Of a stretch of DNA of 64,000 nucleotides, positions 15,001 to 27,800 are shown in pieces. The notes below the pieces were generated by a model. The model worked only from the letters and a program-made list of their open reading frames with translations. It made no database searches and was not told the origin of the DNA. Numbering within the stretch: the stretch's first letter is position 1; every line of letters begins with the position of its first letter. The position numbers and the translations under genes were made by a program. The DNA comes from Phenylobacterium sp. (GTDB lineage: Bacteria > Pseudomonadota > Alphaproteobacteria > Caulobacterales > Caulobacteraceae): contig NZ_JAHBYD010000002.1 in assembly GCF_019636135.1 (NCBI RefSeq), positions 1 through 64,000 on the forward strand, written 5' to 3'.

Positions 15001-18000
15001 GTCGATCTCCTCCTCGGCCTCGCCCGTGCGGGCGGCGGCGGCGAGCTGGGCGAACTCGGGGACCACGTCGGAGAGGCGGCGGCCCCGCCCCTGGTCGCCC
15101 GGCAGCGCCAGCAGGATCGCGGCCTGGCGGTTGGCGATCGAGATGCGGCCGTCGGGATCGAGGCCGATCACGCCCGCGCTCACCTCGGTCAGCACCGTCT
15201 CGATGAATTGACGCCGCTCCTCGGCCTCGTCGCCGGCGCGCCGCAGCGCCTCCTGCTGCGCCTGGAGGTCGTGGGTCATGCTGTTGAAGGCGCGCGACAG
15301 CACGGCGATCTCGTCGGGGTCGGACTCGGCGTCGACGCGCGCCGAGAGGTCGCCGCCGGCCACGCGGCCCGCGGCCTGCACGAGGCGCCCGATCGGGGCC
15401 GAGATCGCGTTGGCGGCGCCCAGCCCCAGCCAGACGGCGCCCACCAGCACCAGCATGGCGGTTTCGGCGTAGCTGAGCGCGAAGACGGTCTGGATGCGGG
15501 CGCGGTTGCGGGCGACATCGCGGTACGAGGCGAGCTCGGCCTCGGACTCCTTCATGTAGCCCATGATCCCCTGCTGCAGGGGCCGGGTCACATAGAGGTA
15601 GACGTCGTTGAAAGCGCGCAGCCTGTAGACGCCGCGCATGACGCCGGTGTCGAAGTTCGGGATGTAGATCTCGCCCTCGTCGGCGGCTTCGTAGGCGGCC
15701 TTGGACGGCAGCACGTAGGGCGGCGCGCCCGAGGCCTCGGCGCGGGCGAGGATGCGGCCCTGGCGATCGACGAGGTAGGCGGCGGGGAAGGCGTGGAACG
15801 AGGCCAGCGCCTCCAGGTAGTCGCCCGCGCTCTCGGGCTTGGCGACCAGGCTCTGGGCCTCGCGGTTGAGGTCGGCGGCCATCGGGGTCACGTGGTCGCG
15901 GATGTAGCCGGTCTGTTCGTCGAGGTAGGACTGGAAGACCGTGGCGGAGTTCTCGACGACGGTCTGCACCCGCTGCGAGAACCACTTCTCGACGCCGCCC
16001 GACACGATGAGGCCGTAGAACACCAGCACCACGGCGGCCGGGGCCAGGGCCGCCGCGGCGAACAGGCCCACGAAGCGGACGTGGAGGCGCGCGCCGGCGT
16101 CCGAGGAGCGCGCGTCGAGCAGCGCGAAGATCCGCATGCCCACCGAGAGCAGCAGGAAGCCGATCAGGAAGATGTTCAGCACGAGGACGGTCAGGATCAC
16201 GCCGCTCGCCGGGCCCAGCGGCCCCTTCTCGGGCGGTGAGGCGGCGAGCAGGATGGCGATCCCGGTCAGCGCCGCGGCGAGCCCGTAGCCGACGCCCAGG
16301 ACCAGCCGCGACTGCAGGACGCTTCGGATGCGACTCAGCAGGGGGTGCCGGAACACGGGATGAGCAAGCAACGCCATCGGCTGGGGAGCCTAGGGGGCTG
16401 TGCCTCGAAATCAACACCTATGTTGCCGCTGCGCACGGCGCCGCCTGCGGCTTGACGTCCGGCCGGCGAAGGGCGCGTCTTGCGGCCGATCGAAGTCCGA
16501 GCCCCGAGCCTTTCCATGCGTATCCTTCGCGGCCTCCTGGGCTTGCGCAAGCCCCGCGTCCGCCTTCACGCCGCCTCCGCCGCCGAGGTGACGCCGACCC
16601 AGGGCCTGATCCAGGTCCACTATGACGTGACGCTCGCCGGCGGCGAGACGGCCGTCCTCGAGGTGTTCGTGGGCGACGGCCCGGAGCCGGCGCTCCGCCG
16701 GCCGCTGACCGCGGGCCCCGAGGGATCGATTCGCGACTGGTTCGCCCTCCACGGCCACCTGTTGCCGAACGGCCCCGCGAGCCTGCGCCTGCGGGTGTTG
16801 CAGGGCGACCGCGAAGCCGCGGCCGACGCCGTGACGGTGCAGGTGTCGAACGTGGGCGATCTCGCCGCCTGGGTCAGGTCGCGCCTCGAATCGCGCGGGA
16901 CGCCGCTCATCGTGGCCGACGCCTGCGACAGCACGCTCTACGACTACGCGGACGCCTCCGCGACCGCCTGGTTCGACCGCACGCCGGAAGAGATCGAGGC
17001 GCACCTTGCGGCCCTCGCGCGGTCCGGCGCCGCCGACGCGGACGAGATCGCCGGCCTCAGGCGCTTCGCGGAGAACGGCTACGTCGCCCTGCCCGGCGCC
17101 ATCGCCGACGAGCATCTCGGGCGGCTGAACGCCGCCCTCGACCACGTCGTCGAGAACAGGGTGAAGGGCTACGCCTGGGGCTCGTCCGAGCGGATCGAGA
17201 GCCTCCACGAATCATACCCGGCGATCCGCGAACTCTGGACGCACCCCAGGATCCTGCGGATGCTGGAGCTGATCTTCGGCGCGCCCGCGAGGCCGTGCCA
17301 GACGCTCAGCTACATCTTCGGCTCGCAGCAGGAGCACCACCAGGACACGATCCACCTGACGCCCTTCCCGGCCGGCCGGATGTGCGGCGTCTGGACCGCC
17401 CTGGAGGACGTGCAGGCCGGCTCCGGCGAGCTGATGGTGTTCCCGAAGAGCCACCGCCTGCCGCGCGTCTACATGGCCGACCACGGCGCGCCGAAAGTCA
17501 CGGACGGCGACTGGAGCACCTTCGGCGAGGTGATCGTTCCCGCCTGGACCCGGATGATCGAGGAGCAGGGCTTCGCGCCCACGCCCTACCGCGCGAAGGC
17601 GGGCGACGTCCTCATCTGGCACGAGAACCTCATGCACGCCGGCGCCCCGCGCACCGACATGGAGAAGTCCCGCCGCTCCATCGTCGGCCACTACTTCGCC
17701 GAGGGCGCCATCGCCTACTACGACAGCTCCGGTATGCCCGGCACGACACACCAGGTCTGAAATCCGCTCATTCCGGAGAACGACGGTATCCAGATCGAAA
17801 ACCCGGAGTCGGATTGGATCGACGCCGCGTTCGTCGCAGTCGAACTTGAGTCACTCCACCTGGGTCCCGGCGTTCGCCGGGATGAGCGGGGGTCAGCGAC
17901 GACCCCGGGCCATCTCGACGCCCAGGTCGTGGATCTTCTTGCGCAGGGTATTGCGGTTGAGGCCGAGGATCTCGGCGGCGCGCACCTGGTTGCCGCGGGT

Positions 18001-18471
18001 GGCCGCGAGCGTGAGCTGGATCAGCGGCCGCTCCACCTCCTCCAGCACGCGGTCGTAGAGGCCGGCCGGCGGGATGCCGTCGGGCTGGTCGGCGAAATAG
18101 CTGGCGAGCTTCTGCTCCACCAGTTGCGCCAGGGTGGCGGGGCCGTCCTGGCCCTGGACCACGGGCTGCTGGTCGGCCAGCTCCTTCTCGATGATCCGCG
18201 CGGTGATCAGGTCCTCGCCGTAGAGGGCGCAGACGCGGCGGACGAGGTTCTCCAGCTCGCGCACGTTGCCGGGCCAGGCGTGGCGCTTCAGGCGCTCCAG
18301 CGCGCCCGCGTCGATGGTCTTGGCCGGCAGGCCCTCGCGGTTGGCGCGCAGCAGGAAGGCGCGGGCCAGGTCCGGGATGTCCTCGGCGCGGTCGCGCAGC
18401 GGCGGCAGGCGCAGCGGGGCGACGTTCAGGCGGAAGAACAGGTCCTCGCGGAACAGCCCCTGCTGGATCAG

Positions 18472-18503
<32 letters not shown>

Positions 18504-18598
18504 TGCGCACGTTGGGCCGGCGGCCGGTCTTCGGGTTCAGCGCCGGCTCGGAGCCGTCGATCACCCGCAGCAGGCGCGTCTGGGCGTCCAGCGGCATG

Positions 18599-18631
<33 letters not shown>

Positions 18632-18769
18632 TCGGCCTCGAACAGCTTGCCGAAGTCGCCCTCCTCCTTGCCGAACAGCTCGCTCTCGACCCGTTCGCGC
18701 GGCGTGGCGGCCAGGTTGATCACCACGAACTTGCCGTCGCGGCGGCGGCCCATGTCGTGCAGGGCGCGG

Positions 18770-18807
<38 letters not shown>

Positions 18808-21800
18808 CAGCACCGTGAGGTCCGCGCCGACCAGGCGGGCGATCGTGCGGTAGACGTCCTGCATCGGCCCCGAGCGGCCGATCAGCGGCAGGCGGTCGTC
18901 GCGGACCGCGCGGGCCTGGGCCTTCGAGGCCTCGGCGTCCGCCGGCTTCGACAGCGCGCGCCGGGCGGCCGAGGTCATGTCGTCCAGGTCGAACGGCTTC
19001 GGCACATACTCGAACGCGCCCACCTCGGCGGCGTTGACCGCCGTGATGAGGTTGTTCTGCGCGCTCATCACGATGACCGGCAGCTTCGGCCGCTGCTTCC
19101 TGATGCGCGGCAGCACGTCGAACACGTTCTCGTCGGGCATGACGACGTCGGTGACCACGAGGTCGCCCTCGCCGTCCGTCACCCACTTCAGCAGCGTCGT
19201 GGCGTTGCCGGTCGCCCGCACCTGATAGCCCAGCCGCGTGAACGCCTGGCTGAGCACCAGCCGGATCGACGAGTCGTCGTCCGCGATCAGGATCTTCTTG
19301 GAGGCCGCGTTCATTCGGGAAGATCCTGATGGTTGTCGCCCGAGGCGACGGGGAGCAGCACGCGGAAGATCGTGCGCCCGGGCTCGGATTCGAAGTCGAT
19401 GAGGCCGCCGTGGCCGGCGACCAGCTTGGCCACCAGCGCCAGGCCCAGGCCCGCGCCCGACGGCTTGGTGGTGACGAACGGCTGGAACAGGCTTTCGCGG
19501 ATGTGCTCCGGGATGCCCGGGCCGTTGTCCTGGATGCGCACCTCGATGGGCGCGCCGCGCAGGGCCTGGCCGCGGGCCGAGCGCACGCGCACGCCATGGC
19601 GATAGGCGGTATGGATCGAGACCTCGCCGCGGCCGTCGCCGCGGGCGTGAGCGGCCTCCGACGCGTTCTTCACGAGATTCAGGAACACCTGGATCAACTG
19701 GTCCTCGTCGCCGAGCACGGGCGGCAGCGAGGGGTCGTAGAGCTCCTTCAGGCCCAGGCCGTCGGCGACGCCGTTGGCGGCGAGCGCCCGGACCCGATCC
19801 AGGATCTGGTGGATGTTGAGCGAATTGAGCGACGGCAGGGCGTCGTCGGAGAACGCCTCCATCCGGTCGACCAGCCGGCGCACGCGGTCGGTCTCGTCGA
19901 CGATGAGCTGCGCCAGCGGCGCGTCCTCGGCCTTGGCGCCGGATTTCAGGAGCTGGGCGGCGCCGCGGATACCGGCGAGCGGGTTCTTGATCTCGTGCGC
20001 CAGCATGCGGCCCAGGCCCACCAGCGAGCGCAGGCCGGCGGCTTCGTGCGCGCCGCGCTCGGTGCCGAGCCCGGCCTTCACCGACAGCGTCAGCAGCACC
20101 GAGCCGTCGCCCAGAGGGGCCGCGGCGCCATCGGCCTCGAACGGCGGCAGGCCGAAGAGGCTGATCTGCACGCCGCGCTCGCGGACGCGGCCGTCCTCCT
20201 CGACGGCGCGGTTCAGCAGCGACACCAGCGCCGAGCCCGGCGGCAGCGCCGCGCGGAAGCGGCCCCGGGCCAGCAGGCCCAGCCCCTGGCCGAACAGCGC
20301 CTCGGCGGCCTCGTTCACGGCCACCAGCGCGCCGTCGGCGCTGACCACCAGGGCGGGGTCGGGCGAGAGTTCGAAGGCCTGCGCCCTCAGCGCGTCGAGG
20401 TCGACGCCTTTCGCCTGCAGTCGCGTGGTTCCGCTCATGCCGCCAGTCTCCGGTCGGGCGATGTCCAGAGAGCTTCGAGCCCCCGTTCGACCGATCGGGC
20501 GTCCTCCAGGCGGCACAGGGCCGCACGCGCCTCTCGCCGGGCCGCGGGGTCCGCGGGCCAGGGGGCGTTCTCGATGTAGGCGGCCAGGTGCTTGCGGAAG
20601 ATCCGCAGGCCCAGGCGCTCGCCGTAGAACTCGATGCTCTCGCTCAGGTGGGCGATCGCGATGCCGAGCCGCGCCGCCGCGTCGGGCGCCTGGAACGGCC
20701 GCCCGTCCAGCTCGGCCTCGATCTCGGCGGCGATCCAGGGGCGGCCGTAGACGCCGCGGCCGACCATCACCGCATCGGCGCCGGACGCCTCCAGGGCCGC
20801 ACGCGCCGAGGCGCCGTCGACGATGTCGCCGTTGGCGATCACCGGCACCGACACCGCCTGCTTCACCGCCCGGATGGCGCCCCAGTCGGCGGCGCCCTTG
20901 TAGAACTGGCAGCGGGTGCGGCCGTGGACCGTGACGGCGCTGACGCCGATCTCCTCGGCCCGGGCGGCCAGGTCGGGCGCGTTCAGCGCGCCGTGGTCCC
21001 AGCCCAGGCGCATCTTCACGGTCACGGGCACGGCGACCGCCTCGACGGCCGCGGCCATCAGCTCGGCCGCCAGCTCGGGCTCGCGCATCAGGGCCGAGCC
21101 GCCATGGCCGCCGGTCACCTCGCGGGCCGGACAGCCGAAGTTGAGGTCGACGATCTCGGCGCCCGCCACCTCGGCCAGGCGCGCGCCCTCGGCCATCGCC
21201 CCGGGATCGCGGCCCACGAGCTGGACGACCATCAGCGGCAGGCCCTCGCCCACCGCGGCGCGGCGCACGACATCCGGCCGGCCCTTCGCGAACTCGGCGC
21301 AGGCGACCATCTCCGTAGAGACGTAGGACGCGCCCAGGCGGCTCGCCGCCCGGCGGAACGGCAGGTCGGACACGCCGGTCATGGGGGCGATCCAGACCCG
21401 GCCGCTGACGCGAACCCCGCCGATGTCGAGCGCACTGCTCATTTCTTAATCAATCCCATCGCACTATTTCTAGGCACAATGCTGCAGCGCCGTAAAGCCC
21501 GGAAAGCTGGAACAAATCGCCCCGGTTCCCTAAACCTGCGCCATGAGTTTTTCCGCCGTCGTCGTCGCAGCCGGTGAAGGTCTCCGCGCGGGGCCCGGCG
21601 AACCCAAGGCGTGGCGCCTCCTGGGCGGCAAGCCCATCGTGCGCTGGTCGGTCGAGGGCCTGCTGGCCGCGGGCGCCCGGGACATCGTGGTCGTGGTGGC
21701 CCGCGATCGGTTGGCCGCCGCCGACGAGGCGCTGGCCGGGCTGGAGGGCTGGAAGGCCGTCACCGGCGGCAGGACGCGGGCCGAGTCCGTGCAGGCCGGC

Positions 21801-24800
21801 CTCGCCGCCATCGGCGCCAAGGCCGCCCAGCCGGTGCTGATCCACGACGCGGCGCGCCCGTTCGTCACCCGCGCCCATGTCGACCGGCTGCTCGCCGCCC
21901 TGGACCTCGCCGACGGCGCGATCCCCACCCTGCCCGTGCCCGACACGCTGAAGCGCGGCGAGGGCGTCGTGGACGAGACGGTCTCCCGCGACGGCCTCTG
22001 GCGGGCGCAGACGCCCCAGGCGTTCCGGTCGGACATGCTGAAGGCCGCCTACCGCGGCTGGCCCGCCGGCGAGGAGCCCACCGACGACGCCTCGGTGATG
22101 GAGCGCGCCGGCGGCCACGTCGCCATGGTCCCCGGCGATCCCATGCTGATGAAGCTCACCTGGCCGGAGGACTTCATGCTGGCCGAGCAGTTGAGCGCGG
22201 GCCGCCGGATCGTACGCATGGGCCAGGGGATTGACGCGCACCGGTTCGGCCCCGGCGACGGGGTGTGGCTGTGCGGCGTCCGCATCCCGCACGACCGGGG
22301 CCTGATCGGCCACTCCGACGCCGACTGCGGCCTGCACGCCCTGACCGACGCGGTCCTGGGCGCCATCGCGGACGGCGACATCGGCGAGCACTTCCCGCCG
22401 TCCGACCCGCAGTGGAAGGGCGCCTCGTCCGACCGCTTCCTGAGGCACGCGGTGAGCCGGGTTGCGGCCCGCGGCGGCCGGCTGCTGAACGCCGACGTCA
22501 CCCTGATCTGCGAGCGGCCGAAGATCCGTCCGCACCGCGACGCCATGCGCGAGCGCATCGCCGAACTGCTGGGCCTGCCGGTCGACCGCGTCAGCGTGAA
22601 GGCGACCACGACCGAGGGCATGGGCTTCACCGGCCGCGAGGAAGGCCTGATGGCCCAGGCCGTGGTGGCCGTGGAGACGCCGCTGTAGGCGATAGGCTGG
22701 ATCTCACCACCCGCTCATCCCCGCGCATGCGAGGATGAGCGGTATTGAGGACGGACCCTGGCGGCTGGCGATCCGGAGGAAGGGTCAGCGTCGGCGCGAA
22801 CCTTCGGGCGCGGAGGGGGCGTCAGCGCCGCATGGATTCAACCACGAACCACACGAACGACACGAACGGGTCGTGGGTGTGCTCAGGGGCGGGCTCATGC
22901 TGGATTCGTTCGTGTGGTTCGCGTGGTTCGTGGTTCGAAAACAGGGCGCCTGCGGCGTGCCGGGCGGTTCTCGATAGCGCTCATCGCGGGGGAAGGAAGT
23001 CCGGGTCCCCGCATGCGCGGGGATGAGCGGCGTTACGGCAACCACGCGTAGCGGCCCTTCAGGTTGCCGTAGAGGGCGCCGGCGAGGTTCGTGTAGTCGT
23101 CGGTCCAGGGCCGGGCCCTGAACGGGTTGGCCTCGGTCCACTTGCCGCTGGCCCGGAAGGCCGCCAGCGCCTGCGGATTGCGCGCCACGATCACCGCATC
23201 CTCCGACGACTCCCACGTGCCCTCGGGGTCCTTCTCGGGCGCGCGGTACTGCTGGACCAGCGCATGGCCGCCGGCCGCGCGGGCGACCGCCTGGGCCGGG
23301 TTCATCAGGTCGAGGTTGCGGTTGGACAGGTGCAGGATCAGCACGCCGTCGGGCTTCAGCTTGGCGAGGTAGCCCTTGACGGCCTCGACGGTCAGCAGGT
23401 GCGCCGGCACCGCGTCGGACGAGAAGGCGTCGATCAGCAGGATGTCGAAGCTGTTCGCAGGCTGTTGGGCGACCGTGAGCCGGGCGTCGCCGATCACGTA
23501 CTCGATCAGGCTTTTCGCGCAGAGGGTCGTGTAGGTGAAGTTGGCGGCGTCGTTCGAGACCCGCACCACCAGCGGGTCGATCTCGAAGAAGGTCAGGTCG
23601 TCGCCGGGGCGGACGTAGGCCGCCACCGAGCCCGTGCCCAGGCCCACCGCCCCGATCCGCAGCCCGGGCGAGGCCGCCTGCCTGGCCGTGAACACCTGAC
23701 CGATGGGCGTGTTCGGCGTGTAGTAGACCATCGGCCGGCACATGTAGCGCGGGTCCTGCGACTGGGCGCCGTGCAGCGTGGTGCCGTGGGCCAGCATCTT
23801 CACTTCGCCGATCGAGGGGACCCAGGTCTGCGAGAGCTTCAGGACCCCGAAGAAGCTGCGCCAGCTCTGCCGCGTGTCGGTGCGGTCGGCGGCGGTCTCG
23901 GCGGCGTAGGACAGGATCGCCACGATCGCGAACATGAAGAGCGCGTGGCGGCGCACCATGAAGGCGGCGATCACCGCCAGCGCCAGCAGCGCCTTCATCC
24001 CCATGTCGAACAGTTCGGCCGGGTCGAAGTGGCCGATGAGGGCGTCGGTCGTCAGGTGGTTGGTCGCGAAGGTGACGGCGACGGGCGTCAGGATCGCCGC
24101 GACGACGCCCACGACGAACATCGTCCAGGTCCAGATCGGGATCCTCTGCAGGTCGCCCCAGGGCCGCGCCAGGCACGAGAGCGCCAGCACGATCGGATAC
24201 TCCCAGACGTCGTTGAAGATCACCGGCGCCACGAAGGCGTTGAACGCCCCGCCCACCACGCCGCCCAGCGACAGGCAGAGGTAGAACTCGGTGAGGTGCG
24301 CCGGATCCGGCCTGCGCGCCACGAGGCGCTGGTGGCACATCAGCGCCGTCAGGAAGAACGCGATCAGGTGGAGGAACAGCAGGATCGCGAAGAAGGTCGA
24401 CCGGAACGGCAGCACCGCCACGCAAGCCGCCAGCGCCGCGCCTTGCAGCGTGAGCGTCAGCGCCGGCGAGATCGCGGGCTTCTCCTGGAAGGCGATGATG
24501 AAGGTGGTGAGGTAGAGCGCCAGCGGCAGCACCCAGAGGAACGGGGCCGAGGCGACGTCGGTCGTGATGTAGGTGGTGACGCCCAGCATCAGGCTGGACG
24601 GGATGGCGGCCAGGGCGACCCAGGCGGCGCGCTCGCGCCAGGTGGGCGCCGGCGTCGTCGCCCTCACCTCCTCCACGGCCGTCGCCCGGGCGCGGGAGAC
24701 CGCGATCGCCAGCGTCCCGATGATCAGGATGAAGAGGCCGTAGCCCGCGCTCCAGCCCAGCCGCTGGCCCACGAGCGGGAACGCCGGCTCCACGACGAGC

Positions 24801-27800
24801 GGATAGGCGAGCAGCGCGATCAGGCTGCCCAGGTTCGAGGCGGCATAGAGGACGTAGGGCTCCTTGCCCTCCGCCGCGCCGAGGGTGCGCGCGTGCCAGG
24901 CCTGCACCAGGGGCGCCGTCGCCGAGAGGATCGCGAACGGCGCCCCGATGGAGAGCGTCAGCACCGCCAGCAGCCACAGGTTCGGATGGTCCGACGACGG
25001 CGGCCCGGCCAGCGCATTGACCCTGAGCGGCAGCGCGACGGCCGCGATCACCAGCATGGTCACGTGGACGATGGCCTGGCCGCGCACGGACGGGATGCGC
25101 TGGAGCAGGTGGGCGTAGAAGTAGCCGGCGAGGAGGGCGAGCTGGAAGAACGCCTGCGAGGTGTTCCAGACCGAGGGGCTCCCGCCCAGCAGCGGCAGCA
25201 CCAGCTTGGCCACCATCGGCTGCACCAGGAACACCAGCGCCGCGCTGGAGAAGACCGTCAGCGCGAAGAGCGCCGCCGGCGCCTGCCGGGACCCCGTCGA
25301 GGGAGAGGGCGACACGGCGCTGGGCGTGGTCATGGGTCTCGAATCGCCTTGAACGGAACGGCCGGTCGATGCTCTGTGCTGGGGGCCGCGCGGTAAAGGG
25401 ACGAAGAGACCGATGTTCAACCTGGAGATCGTGACCCTCGCGCGCCTGCTCATCGAGGATTGCCGCGAACGGTCTCTGCGGATCGTGACGGCCGAAAGCT
25501 GCACCGGCGGCCTGGTGGCCGGCGCGATCTGCTCGGTCGCGGGCTCGTCCGACGTGTTCGAACGCGGCTTCGTGACCTACTCCAACCGCGCCAAGCAGGA
25601 GCTCCTGGGCGTGCCGGGCGACCTGATCGCCGACCTGGGCGCGGTGTCCGAGCCGGTGGCGCGGATGATGGCGGAGGGCGCGCTCGAGGCGTCGAACGCC
25701 CACCTCGCGGTGGCGATCACGGGCGTCGCCGGCCCCGGCGGCGGCACGCGGCTGAAGCCGGTGGGCACGGTCCACATCGCGACGGCGCGCACCAACCAGC
25801 GGCTCATGCACGAGGAGCACTTCTTCGAGGAGGAGACCCGCGAGGGCGTGCAGCTCGCCGCCGTCCAGGCCGCGCTGCAGATGATGCGAGACCGGCTCGT
25901 TTGAGCGAGCCCGCCGCAGAATCCGAGCTCCTGCGCGCGCTCCGGCGTCGCGACATCATCGGGCTCCTGCTGAACGTGATGCTGGGCGCCGGCATGCTGA
26001 CCGCGCCGGCCAAGGTCTATGGCGCGGTCGACGGATGGGGCCTGCTGGTGCTGGCCGCCAGCGCCGCGGCGATGCTGCCGCTCTTCCTGTGCTTCGCCGA
26101 GCTCGGCAGCCGGTTCTCGGGCACGGGCGGGCCCTACCTCTACGCCCGCGCCGCGCTGCCGCCCTGGCTGGCGTTCTCCAGCGGCTGGATGCTGTGGGTG
26201 GCGCAGGCGCTGGGCGCGGCGACGCTCTCGAACCTGTTCGTAACCTACCTCGCGGGTTTCGCGCCGGCGCTCGGCGAAGGATGGCCGCGGCTCGCGGCCC
26301 TGGCCGCCCTGGGCGTGATCACGACCTCGATCACCCTGATCGGCATCCGCCAGTCCGCCGCCGCCAGCAACCTGCTGATCGCCACCAAGCTGGTGTTCAT
26401 CGCGGGCTTCATCGCCGCGGTGCTGCCGTTCGTCGAGCTCGATCGGCTGACGCCGACGCAGGCCCTGCCGCCGCCGGTCACCTTCGCCGAGGCGATGCTG
26501 ATCTTCATCTTCGGCTTCTCGGGTTTCGAGCGCGGCGCGATGGTGGCGGGCGAGGCGAAGGACCCGCGCCGCGACGTGCCGGTCGCGCTCCTCTTCAGCC
26601 TCGGCCTGGTGACGCTCGTGTTCGGCCTCGCCTTCACCGCCTGCGTCGGCGTCCTCGACGCCCCGGCCGCCAACGACCGTCCCTTCGCCGAGGCCGGCCG
26701 CGCGCTCTACGGCTCTGCGGGCGCCGTCGCCGTCTCGCTCGGCGCGATGGCCGTCACCTTCGGCACCCTGCTGGTCATCGTCGTCTCGATGCCGCGCAAC
26801 CTGCTGGCCCTGGCCGAGCACGGCGAACTTCCGGCCGTCTTCGCCCGCATCCACCCGCGCTGGCGCACGCCGCAGGTGGCGATCCTCACCTCCAGCATCG
26901 TGGGCTTCGCCGCCGCCATGGCCAGCGACCTCCTGGGCGCGCTCACCATGTCCACGGCCGCGCGGCTGATCTCCTACGTGCTGTGCTGCCTCGCCCTGGT
27001 CCGCCTGGCGAACCGCGCCGACGCCCCCGCGCCGGCCTTCCGCCTGCCCTTCGTGGCGCCGGTCGCGGCCTTCACGGCGCTGATCTTCGTCGGCGTCATG
27101 CTGCTGGGCGCGACCAAGGAACTGCCCGCGCTGGCGGGCGTCCTCGTCGTCGGCCTCGTGATCCTCATGGCGTCGCGCCGTACAGCGCCCTCGCCCGGTC
27201 CTCGAAGCAGCCCATGAGCCGTTCGACGGCGTGATGGAAGTTGACGGCCAGCAGGCCCTCCAGCAGCTTCGCCTTGAACTGGAAGTCGATGTCGAACTCG
27301 ATCCGGGTCCCCGCCTCGTCCGGGTGGAAGCGCCAGCGGTTCGTCAGCTTGCGGAACGGCCCCGAGAGCAGGTTCACATCGATCTGCCGTGCGTTGGCGT
27401 CGCGATGCACCCGCGTGGCGAATCGCTCCTTCAGGAACGAGAAGCCCACGCCCGCCTCGGCGTCGACCTGGTCCACGCCCTCGCCCGCCTGGCGCCGGTT
27501 CCAGGTGCGCATGGCGGTGATCCACGGCACGAACTCGGGATAGCGCTCGACGTCGCCCACCAGCGCGAAGAGCTGGTCGGGCGTGTAGGGCAGCACGCGC
27601 GAGACGTGGTGGTGCAACGGACCTAAGCCGCCGCTTCCCTGGCCCGCCGCGCGGCCTGCAGGCGCGCGAAGTCCTCGTCGGCGTGGTGCGACGAGCGGGT
27701 CAGCGGGCTCGCCGACACCACCAGGAAGCCCTTGGCCCTGGCGATCTCCTCGTAGGCCCTGAATTCGTCGGGGTGGACGAACCGGTCGATCGGCGCGTGG